A stretch of DNA of 9,678 nt from Bacteroidota bacterium (lineage in GTDB: Bacteria; Bacteroidota; Bacteroidia; Bacteroidales; GCA-2748055). The notes beneath the pieces are model-generated. The model made no database searches and was not told where the DNA came from. It saw only the letters and a list, made by a program, of their open reading frames with translations. The position numbers and the translations under genes were made by a program. Numbering within the stretch: position 1 is the first letter of the stretch; each line of letters opens with the position of its first letter. The stretch spans positions 1 to 9,678 of the forward strand of contig JAUVIT010000038.1 of the NCBI GenBank assembly GCA_030592605.1, read 5' to 3'. Shown here in pieces: positions 1-6,117 of the stretch.

Positions 1-2375
1 AAGAAGGGCTTGAAGGCAAGATTTATCGTGAGCTAAATGCCATGCTCAGCGATCCGGAGAATCAGGATGAAATTGTGTCTGGCTTTCCCGATCCAAATGT
101 CGTCAGGCGCAATACCGGCTATGCTCTGGACGAGCTTTTGGAAACTCCCCCGTACCGTGGGAAAAATGCCAGGTATTCTGATTTTAATCTCTGCAAATTG
201 CTGGCTGGATCGGAAGGAACGCTGTTGTTTATTACCGAGGCAAAACTAAACCTGGTTCCCCTGCCTCCTCCCTTTAAAGCATTGGTTCCCATACATTTCG
301 ACTCTGTAATGGATGCCATCCGGGGAAACTTATTTGTCCTCAAACATAAGCCCACAGCGGTGGAGTTGATGGACAAAACTATTCTTGATTGTACCAAAGG
401 GAACCTGACCCAGCGTAAAAACCGTTTCTTCCTTTCGGGAGACCCTGGTGCGATACTGATGGTAGAGCTGGTGGACAATGATGAGTCCCTTTTGGATCAG
501 CGCGTCGCGACCATGGAAAAGGAGATGAGAACCGCGGGTATGGGGACTCATTTCCCGGTGGTTAAAGGCAAGGACATTGGAAAGGTCTGGGCCCTTCGGA
601 AAGCGGGCTTAGGAGTCCTTTCAAATATACCCGGAGAAGGGAGACCGGTATCGGTTGTTGAAGATACCAGCGTCCATGTGGAGGTGCTGGAAGACTATAT
701 TTCGGAATTTAATCAACTACTTGATAAATATGATCTTAGTTGTGTTTACCATGCCCATATTTCCGTTGGAGAACTCCACCTTCGGCCCATCCTTAACCTC
801 AAAGACGGGAAGCATATAGAACTCTTCCATGACATTGCTCTTGAGAGTGCAAAGCTGGTGAAGAAATACAGGGGTTCCCTCAGTGGGGAACATGGGGATG
901 GAAGGCTTCGGGGAGAATTTATTCCCCTGATGGTAGGAGAACGCAATTTTGAACTGATCAAGCGCGTGAAGAAGCTTTTCGACCCTGAAGGAATCTTCAA
1001 TGTAGAGAAGATTACCGATACTCCCCCCATGAATTCTTCCCTTCGGTATGAGGCAGGTCATCAATCACCGGATTTTGACACCTATTTCCACTATTCCAAT
1101 GAGGGTGGATTGATGGGGCTCATCGAAAAGTGCAATGGCTCAGGCGATTGCAGGAAAACAGAGATTACCGGAGGAACCATGTGTCCCTCTTACATGGCTA
1201 CCCGGGATGAGATGGCTACCACACGAGCCAGAGCCAATGTATTGCGTGAATTGCTCTCCAGAAAGGACCTGAAAAAGCCTTTTGACCAGGCTGATATCTA
1301 TAAGGTACTGGACCTCTGTCTCTCATGTAAGGCATGCAAATCTGAGTGTCCGTCCAGTGTTGACATGGCCAAGATCAAGGCCGAGTTTATGCAACACTGG
1401 TATGAGCATCACCGTGTCCCCATCCGAACTTTACTGATTGCCAATATCTCCCGGATAAATAAACTGGGAATGTTATTCCCAGCTCTATTTAACTGGTTTG
1501 CAACAGCTAAGCTCACTTCATCCTTGCTGAAGTATATGCTAGGCTTTGCCGCCAAAAGGAGCATTCCCACCCTGGGCAAAACTACACTTCGAAAATGGGC
1601 AGGAAGGCATCTGGAAAGCCTGAATAATGCCTTACCCACTGATGCCCCGGAAGTGGTTCTTTATGTGGATGAGTTTAGCAACTACAACGATAGTGCCCTG
1701 GGGATCATAGCCATCAGGCTTCTTAACCGATTGGGTATCAGAATAATTATTATGAAACATCCTGTGAGTGGAAGGACCTATATTTCCAAAGGTTTACTCA
1801 AAAAGGCCCGGCAGATTGCCAGTAAAAATGTAGACATCTTAAGTGCAGTGGTTACAGCGGAGCGTCCCCTTGTGGGCATCGAGCCTTCGGCCATCCTGGG
1901 ATTCAGAGATGAATTTCCCGAGCTGGTAGAAAAGGATATGATTGAACGCGCCAGGGAGCTTGCTGAACATTGCCTGACAATTGAGGAGTATCTGGACAGT
2001 GCATATAAGAAGAAGATATTTGACAACTCACTGTTTACCAAAGAGAAAGTAAGTATAAAACTACATGGACATTGTCAGCAAAAGGCCATTGCCAGCACCG
2101 GTCCCACCAGGGGGATTCTTTCCATCCCTGATAACTATCATGTGGAGGAAATCCCCTCTGGTTGTTGTGGAATGGCAGGATCATTTGGCTATGAGAAGGA
2201 GCATTATGAACTCTCAATGAAGGTGGGAGAGCTGGTGTTGTTTCCTGCTGTACGACAGGCTGATAAGGAAACAATTGTGGTGGCACCAGGTACCAGTTGC
2301 AGGCATCAGATTGGTGATGGCACCGGCAGACAGGCGCTTCATCCGGTGGAGGTATTATATGGCGCATTATTATAG
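1..2375 (+). CDS. FAD-linked oxidase / iron-sulfur fusion, D-2-hydroxyacid dehydrogenase of YdiJ type (5' partial)
   Basis: The frame is open from the window edge, so the ATG at 42 is internal; about 790 residues are visible and roughly the first 200, most of the FAD-binding (PCMH) domain, are missing. Visible parts in order: the end of the PCMH domain with GSEGTL (207-224); the FAD-oxidase C-terminal domain with a probable metal-binding HxSVGxxH (756-779) and GEHGDG (885-902); a first, loosely spaced ferredoxin-like cysteine set (CNGSGDC at 1131, MCPSY near 1180); a canonical CLSCKACKSECP cluster (1317-1352); and a CCG-type C-terminal domain with HGHCQQK (about 2060) and GCCGM (2160-2174). 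Family members oxidise D-lactate, D-2-hydroxyglutarate or related 2-hydroxyacids and pass electrons through Fe-S clusters to the respiratory chain. The substrate cannot be read from the sequence. The symporter 24 bases downstream suggests an operon for uptake and oxidation of an organic acid. Family assignment is firm, substrate is not. Confidence 0.9.
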   Translation, partial: EGLEGKIYRELNAMLSDPENQDEIVSGFPDPNVVRRNTGYALDELLETPPYRGKNARYSDFNLCKLLAGSEGTLLFITEAKLNLVPLPPPFKALVPIHFDSVMDAIRGNLFVLKHKPTAVELMDKTILDCTKGNLTQRKNRFFLSGDPGAILMVELVDNDESLLDQRVATMEKEMRTAGMGTHFPVVKGKDIGKVWALRKAGLGVLSNIPGEGRPVSVVEDTSVHVEVLEDYISEFNQLLDKYDLSCVYHAHISVGELHLRPILNLKDGKHIELFHDIALESAKLVKKYRGSLSGEHGDGRLRGEFIPLMVGERNFELIKRVKKLFDPEGIFNVEKITDTPPMNSSLRYEAGHQSPDFDTYFHYSNEGGLMGLIEKCNGSGDCRKTEITGGTMCPSYMATRDEMATTRARANVLRELLSRKDLKKPFDQADIYKVLDLCLSCKACKSECPSSVDMAKIKAEFMQHWYEHHRVPIRTLLIANISRINKLGMLFPALFNWFATAKLTSSLLKYMLGFAAKRSIPTLGKTTLRKWAGRHLESLNNALPTDAPEVVLYVDEFSNYNDSALGIIAIRLLNRLGIRIIIMKHPVSGRTYISKGLLKKARQIASKNVDILSAVVTAERPLVGIEPSAILGFRDEFPELVEKDMIERARELAEHCLTIEEYLDSAYKKKIFDNSLFTKEKVSIKLHGHCQQKAIASTGPTRGILSIPDNYHVEEIPSGCCGMAGSFGYEKEHYELSMKVGELVLFPAVRQADKETIVVAPGTSCRHQIGDGTGRQALHPVEVLYGALL

Positions 2376-2399
2376 AATTAAATTATTACAGGAGATACT

Positions 2400-3677
2400 A
2401 TGTTGAAAAAACTACCGCTCTGGGCAAAGATCTTTATGGGAATGGGACTGGGAATCCTTTTTGGACTGATTTCAGTGTGGCTTGATTGGGAAGCATTTAC
2501 GACCGACTGGGTAAAACCCTGGGGTACCATCTTCCTTAAACTGCTAAAACTGATTGCGGTCCCGCTTATTTTTGTTTCGCTGGTAAAGGGTATTTCCAGT
2601 CTGACCGATATCACTAAACTCTCCAGAATCGGATACAAAACAATTGTCATTTATCTCATTACCACTGTGTTCGCTACAACAGTTGGTCTGGCCATGGTCA
2701 ATATTTTCAAGCCTGGTGATGTATTTCCGGATGAGAAGCAGGAGCAGTACAGGGAAAAATTCAGCGGCCAGATTGAGGTGCGGCAGAAATCGGCCAGGGA
2801 GATCGAGAAGCAGTCCCCGCTTTTCTTTTTTGAGGATATGATCCCCGAAAATTTTTTCCGTGCAGCAGGGGATAACTCCAAAATGCTACAGATCATTTTC
2901 TTTGCCATTCTCTTTAGTATTGCCTTGGTACTTGTTCCGGGGGATAAGACCCAGGTGGTCAAGAATTTTTTTGACGGACTAAATGAGGTGATTCTTAAGA
3001 TTGTGGATCTGATCATGCGCTTTGCACCCATTGGTGTTTTTGCACTGATGGCTGCACTGGTAGTGGATTTCTCTGGCGATGCAGATATTTTTACAGCCCT
3101 GGGAATGTATATGCTGACCGTAATCATTGGACTGTTCATCCTGATCCTCGGATTATATCCTTTGATGATGCGCCTCTTTGCGGGTTATAGAATCACCACC
3201 TTTATGAAAGCGATCCTGCCGGCTCAGCTGGTAGCTTTCACTACCAGTTCAAGTGCGGCCACCCTGCCTGTAACCATGAAGCAGGTAACCAATGAGCTGG
3301 GCGTATCAAAGCCCATTGCCAATTTTGTACTACCGGTAGGGGTGACCATCAACATGGATGGAACCAGTTGTTACCAGGCCATCGCAGCAGTCTTTATTGC
3401 TCAGGTTTTTGGAATCGACCTTACACTGATACAACAACTGACTATTGTGCTAACAGCCACACTGGCTTCCATCGGATCGCCCGGTATACCCAGTGGCAGT
3501 ATTGTCATGCTGATTATTGTTCTGAACTCAGTTGGCTTACCTGTGGAGGGACTTGCACTGATCCTGGGAGTGGACAGGCCTCTGGATATGTTGCGAACGG
3601 TGGTTAATATTACCGGAGACTCCACTGTTTCTTCCATTGTGGCCCGTTCGGAGGGTGAATTAGATCAGAAATCCTGA
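2400..3677 (+). CDS. Dicarboxylate/acidic amino acid:cation symporter (DAACS family, GltP/DctA-like)
   Basis: A 425-residue multi-pass inner-membrane protein of the glutamate-transporter fold. The signature elements are present in order: the serine-rich HP1 tip TTSSSAATLP (281-290), the TM7 sodium-site motif NMDGT (318-322), the HP2 tip ASIGSPGIPSG (356-366), and TM8 with DMLRT (396-400) and NITGD (403-407). Aligned to archaeal GltPh, the TM8 residues D394, R397, T398, N401 and D405 all have counterparts here (D396, R399, T400, N403, D407). The arginine favours an acidic substrate such as aspartate, glutamate or a C4/C5 dicarboxylate, and the intact NMDGT suggests sodium coupling. A charged loop at about 105-158 between TM3 and TM4 is longer than in GltPh. 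The start is set by an AGGAG at 2390-2394, five bases before the ATG. It follows the dehydrogenase by 24 bases with no terminator seen between them, so co-transcription is likely. The exact substrate is unknown. Confidence 0.93.
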   Translation: MLKKLPLWAKIFMGMGLGILFGLISVWLDWEAFTTDWVKPWGTIFLKLLKLIAVPLIFVSLVKGISSLTDITKLSRIGYKTIVIYLITTVFATTVGLAMVNIFKPGDVFPDEKQEQYREKFSGQIEVRQKSAREIEKQSPLFFFEDMIPENFFRAAGDNSKMLQIIFFAILFSIALVLVPGDKTQVVKNFFDGLNEVILKIVDLIMRFAPIGVFALMAALVVDFSGDADIFTALGMYMLTVIIGLFILILGLYPLMMRLFAGYRITTFMKAILPAQLVAFTTSSSAATLPVTMKQVTNELGVSKPIANFVLPVGVTINMDGTSCYQAIAAVFIAQVFGIDLTLIQQLTIVLTATLASIGSPGIPSGSIVMLIIVLNSVGLPVEGLALILGVDRPLDMLRTVVNITGDSTVSSIVARSEGELDQKS

Positions 3678-3924
3678 TAAATCACCTCTTTTAAGCTACT
3701 TATTGTTTTTGCTTATTCACCAGGGTATTTACCTATCTGTCTCTATTTCAGTATAAAATAGCTGTTTTCCCATCCCAACAAGTCGCTTAGAATGCAATAT
3801 TTAACCAGGGTGTGCCCGGGTTGCAAGTCATTTTAGTACGGAGATGGGGTAAAGCTCTATGCCTGTACATAAAAAAAGCCAGTAAAGCAGATCAATTTTG
3901 TTTCCAAAGTTTACGTCCCTTACA

Positions 3925-3967
3925 GTTGACAATTGTAACCAACACTAGAGTATTTACAATTGTAACC
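3925..3967. promoter_or_regulatory. Two tandem palindromic operator-like sites (distal pair)
   Basis: Two sites share the exact 14-base string ACAATTGTAACCAA (3929-3942 and 3956-3969), 27 bases apart. The second contains the perfect 12-base palindrome TTACAATTGTAA (3954-3965); the first is TGACAATTGTAA (3927-3938), one base off. Both match the TTACA-NN-TGTAA pattern found again at 4023 and three times just before the XRE regulator gene. Likely binding sites for a dimeric repressor, most simply the XRE protein encoded downstream; this link is inferred. Confidence 0.5.
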
Positions 3968-4022
3968 AAGCAAAAATAGAAGAATCAGATACTATACTAT
4001 ACAAAATAAGCACTTTTCATTA

Positions 4023-4037
4023 GTTACAAATGTAAAC
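4023..4037. promoter_or_regulatory. Palindromic operator-like site (third distal copy)
   Basis: GTTACAAATGTAAAC contains TTACA-AA-TGTAA (4024-4035). It differs from the site at 4491-4505 by only two bases over 15 positions. On the minus strand it contains TACATTTG, which matches the Bacteroidetes -7 box, so it could also overlap a leftward promoter, but no leftward gene follows. Its centre is 70 bases from that of the preceding site. Confidence 0.45.
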
Positions 4038-4467
4038 AGAATAGACCCTGCTTTCAGATCGTAAGAATAGCATGATAAATATCATATAACCAGCTATATA
4101 GAAGACTTATCCCTATAATACTTCAATAAAACCACTTCAAATAGCCTAAAAACAGCTTTCAAACAGTAATATCCAAGGTACATATTGTTATTAACCAGCG
4201 TTTTAATAGCATTAGATAAACCAATACTTTAATATAGGTTAAATGCAAGCAAATAAGCCTTAAAATGACTCTAAAACAGGGCTTAAAGGGCCTGTCAGAG
4301 CTCGCTTTGGTGGCTCCAGGAGGCTTGTAAACAGGGGTAAATAGGGGATAAGGAGTTAATTATAACAAATATCCCTTATAATCAGCTACAATGCACTAAG
4401 TGTTCAGTAGAACTGGATCTGATCTATCCCTTGGAATATAAGTATATATTGCTATTATTTCAATTAT

Positions 4468-4529
4468 GTTACAAATGTGAATACACGCGTGTTACATATG
4501 GAAACAATATTGTTGTTACATTTGTAATC
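4468..4529. promoter_or_regulatory. Operator array directly upstream of the XRE regulator
   Basis: Three copies of the TTACA-NN-TGTAA pattern lie at 4469-4480 (TTACAAATGTGA), 4492-4503 (TTACATATGGAA, the right half degenerate) and 4516-4527 (TTACATTTGTAA). Their centres are 23 and 24 bases apart. In the two gaps sit different perfect palindromes, ACACGCGTGT (4483-4492) and AACAATATTGTT (4503-4514), so five palindromes are packed end to end with centres 10 to 13 bases apart. The array ends 12 bases before the regulator ATG, and the last copy overlaps the likely -7 box. This arrangement is typical of autorepression by a small HTH dimer, which is my inference. Confidence 0.6.
4517..4524 (+). promoter_or_regulatory. 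Putative -7 box of the XRE regulator promoter
   Basis: TACATTTG fits the Bacteroidetes -7 consensus TAnnTTTG and lies 17 bases before the ATG at 4542. That would give a transcript start near 4528-4530 and a leader of about 12 bases. No good -33 TTTG is visible at the expected distance. The box lies entirely inside the palindrome at 4516-4527, so a protein bound there would block RNA polymerase. Confidence 0.4.
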
Positions 4530-4541
4530 AAAGAATTTGCT

Positions 4542-5021
4542 ATGAAAGAGCGCCTTATTCAGCTTCTGGATCTGGAGCAGTTGTCTCCATCGAAGTTTGC
4601 AGATATTATCGGGGTACAGAGAAGTAGTATCTCGCATGTGATTTCAGGCAGGAACAAACCCAGCTTTGACTTCTTACAGAAGACTTTAAAGGCCTTTCCT
4701 GGTCTGAATGCCTCCTGGCTTATGTTGGGTGAAGGCTCCATGTATGATCAGATGGGGAGAAACATTTCCGGCAATCTTTTTGATTCTCAGGTAGAGCCTG
4801 AAGGGCCAACTGAGGAGCTTATTTCAGAGACAGAGGAAGGTCATACGGAAATAGAGCCGCCTGAAAGTACTCCTGAAAGCCCTGCTCCTGCTCAGAATAT
4901 GGAAAGCAGCTTGAAAGCAGAGGCAATAAAGGAGCTTGCTTCAAGCGGTGCAAAGCGGATTGTACAGGTGATGGTGATTTACGAGGATGATACCTTCAGG
5001 GCTTTTTTGCCCTCGCATTAG
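4542..5021 (+). CDS. XRE-family helix-turn-helix transcriptional regulator
   Basis: A 159-residue cytoplasmic DNA-binding protein. Residues 1-65 form an XRE/Cro-type HTH domain: LSPSKFADIIGVQRSSISHV with the recognition helix around 26-36, then SGRNKPSFDFLQKTL and the NASWLMLGEG ending common to this family. Residues about 80-120 are a low-complexity linker rich in Glu, Pro and Ser. The last 25 residues (KRIVQVMVIYEDDTFRAFLP) form a short beta-rich tail that I recognise from Bacteroidetes regulators of this kind; its role is unknown. An upstream in-frame ATG at 4431 would add 37 residues, but that stretch lies across the operator array and has no domain character, so I use 4542. No Shine-Dalgarno precedes it. 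The palindromes upstream suggest autoregulation. Its other targets are unknown; the same motif further upstream suggests it acts across the whole gap. pyrD follows by 31 bases but has its own promoter. Confidence 0.85.
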   Translation: MKERLIQLLDLEQLSPSKFADIIGVQRSSISHVISGRNKPSFDFLQKTLKAFPGLNASWLMLGEGSMYDQMGRNISGNLFDSQVEPEGPTEELISETEEGHTEIEPPESTPESPAPAQNMESSLKAEAIKELASSGAKRIVQVMVIYEDDTFRAFLPSH

Positions 5022-5038
5022 AAATCTGCTTATATTTG
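5006..5038 (+). promoter_or_regulatory. pyrD promoter (Bacteroidetes -33/-7 type)
   Basis: TTTG at 5006-5009 and TATATTTG at 5031-5038 are separated by 21 bases, close to the known Bacteroidetes arrangement TTTG - about 19-21 - TAnnTTTG. The -33 element lies within the last codons of the XRE gene and the -7 box in the 31-base gap. The transcript start would be about 5043, giving a leader of roughly 10 bases before the ATG at 5053. It allows pyrD to be expressed independently of the regulator gene. Confidence 0.6.
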
Positions 5039-5052
5039 CAGGCAAAAATCGA

Positions 5053-6108
5053 ATGTACAGGTACCTTATCAGACCCCTTCTCTTCCTTCTCTCGCCCGAG
5101 ACCATTCACCACTTATTAATTTCTTTTCTGGGTATTGCATTCAAAATTCCGGGAGTTCTCCCCCTGGTTAAGAGCTTTTATCATGTAAGGGATAAGTCGC
5201 TGGAGACTAAATTTCTGGGTTTATCCTTTAGCAATCCGGTGGGACTGGCTGCAGGATTTGATAAGAATGCCAGTGTTTATCGGGAGTTTCATGCCTTTGG
5301 ATTTTCCTTTATCGAAGTTGGTACTGTAACCCCGCTGGGGCAGGCGGGCAATGAGAAACCGCGTAGTTTTCGTATCAAAAAGGACCGGGGACTGATCAAC
5401 CGGATGGGATTTAACAACCATGGAGCTGAGGCAGCAGCAGCCAAATTGGCCCGTAAAAGGCCCAAAGGGCTTATTCTGGGCGGAAACATAGGCAAGAACA
5501 CCCTGACCCCCAATGAACGTGCTGTGGACGATTATGAGGCTGTATTCTCTGCTATTTATGAAGGGGTGGACTATTTTGTGGTCAATGTTAGCTGTCCCAA
5601 CATATCGGACCTGCGCAAATTGCAGGATCAGGATTCCCTGGAACTGATCCTGGGACGGATCATGGAACTGCGGGAGACAAAAGAGCTTAAGAAGCCTGTG
5701 CTGCTGAAAATCTCACCCGATCTGAATGAGCGGCAGCTGGATGAAACCCTTGAAATTGTAGGGCTCTTAAAGCTGGACGGAATTGTGGCCACCAATACCA
5801 CTGTTAGCAGGGAAGGTCTTCTTACCCCAGCCGGGGAAATCAGTGCCATCGGGAACGGGGGGATGAGTGGTTCACCCATCACCGCCAGAAGCCTGGAGGT
5901 TGTCAGGTACATCAATCAGAAGAGCGAAGGAAAACTCCCCATTATCGCTGTAGGTGGAATCATGACAGTGGAGGATGCACTGAATATGCTGGATGCAGGA
6001 GCCACCCTGATCCAGATTTACACGGGCTTTATTTACGAAGGACCCGGTCTGGCCAGACGTATTAACCGGGCTATTCTTAAACGCAGAACTTCTACAAGCT
6101 CAAACTAG
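5053..6108 (+). CDS. pyrD: Dihydroorotate dehydrogenase, class 2 (quinone-dependent) architecture
   Basis: Catalyses FMN-dependent oxidation of dihydroorotate to orotate in de novo pyrimidine synthesis, with electrons going to membrane quinones in class 2 enzymes. The 351-residue protein starts with the amphipathic N-terminal extension diagnostic of class 2 (MYRYLIRPLLFLLSPETIHH, then about 20 more residues), followed by GLAAGFDKN (64-72), EVGTVTPLGQAGNEKPR (88-104), INRMGFNNHG (115-124), the lysine in LLKISPDL (217-224), NTT (248-250), GGMSG (269-273) and AVGGI (299-303), which form the FMN and substrate site. The active-site loop reads NVSCPN (178-183), so the position of the class 2 catalytic serine (human S215, second S of NVSSPN) is cysteine here, as in class 1. 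An in-frame ATG at 4987 would overlap the regulator gene and add non-family residues, so ATG 5053 is chosen. It stands alone, not in a pyrimidine operon. Confidence 0.95.
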   Translation: MYRYLIRPLLFLLSPETIHHLLISFLGIAFKIPGVLPLVKSFYHVRDKSLETKFLGLSFSNPVGLAAGFDKNASVYREFHAFGFSFIEVGTVTPLGQAGNEKPRSFRIKKDRGLINRMGFNNHGAEAAAAKLARKRPKGLILGGNIGKNTLTPNERAVDDYEAVFSAIYEGVDYFVVNVSCPNISDLRKLQDQDSLELILGRIMELRETKELKKPVLLKISPDLNERQLDETLEIVGLLKLDGIVATNTTVSREGLLTPAGEISAIGNGGMSGSPITARSLEVVRYINQKSEGKLPIIAVGGIMTVEDALNMLDAGATLIQIYTGFIYEGPGLARRINRAILKRRTSTSSN

Positions 6109-6117
6109 AAGCTCTAC
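6084..6117. terminator. Possible weak bidirectional terminator between convergent genes
   Basis: AGAACTTCTA (6085-6094) pairs with TAGAAGCTCT (6106-6115), giving nine base pairs with one internal A-C mismatch and an 11-base loop. It spans the stop codon of pyrD and nearly touches that of the convergent peptidase gene, which ends 8 bases away. The T-runs are short on both sides (TTTT at 6122-6125 on the plus strand), so efficiency is doubtful. Confidence 0.3.

Larger units (their letters stand above)
3678..4467. other. Long AT-rich intergenic region with no convincing gene
   Basis: About 860 bases separate the symporter stop from the regulator ATG, much longer than the other gaps here (8 to 230 bases). 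Stop codons are dense and I see no tRNA, rRNA or recognisable riboswitch. No good intrinsic terminator follows the symporter; a weak TAAGC/GCTTA pair around 3695-3715 has a long loop. It holds three of the TTACA-NN-TGTAA palindromes (3925-4037). Two stretches are less AT-rich: about 3805-3865, with a weak GTAC-based hairpin, and about 4265-4350, with a 21-codon ORF (4265-4330) that has no Shine-Dalgarno and no recognisable product. It may contain a small RNA, upstream regulatory DNA, or decayed coding sequence; the sequence alone does not decide. Confidence 0.6.

Noticed and set aside
119..478. Minus-strand ORF of 119 codons inside the dehydrogenase gene
   Set aside because: Antisense shadow of a well-supported coding region with no recognisable domain. 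The same applies to the other ORFs opposite or out of frame with the main genes.
42..2375. Start of the dehydrogenase gene at ATG 42
   Set aside because: The frame stays open to the window edge, and the sequence before 42 translates smoothly (EGLEGKIYRELNA). The protein here lacks most of the FAD-binding domain, so the real start is upstream of the window.
3805..3865. tRNA-like or hairpin RNA element
   Set aside because: GGGTTGCAAGTC faintly resembles a T-arm, but no acceptor, D or anticodon arm can be built. The GTACGG/CCTGTAC pairing is only six pairs including a wobble.
3925..4529. CRISPR array or integron-like repeat cluster
   Set aside because: The repeated units are 12-15 base palindromes at irregular spacing, not 25-36 base direct repeats with uniform spacers, and no cas or integrase gene is near.
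4431..4541. N-terminal extension of the XRE regulator from ATG 4431
   Set aside because: The 37 extra residues have no domain character and the DNA is the operator and promoter array. The HTH domain begins naturally at ATG 4542.
4987..5052. pyrD start at ATG 4987
   Set aside because: It would overlap the regulator gene and run across the -7 box. The class 2 N-terminus starts at MYRYLIRPLL, ATG 5053.
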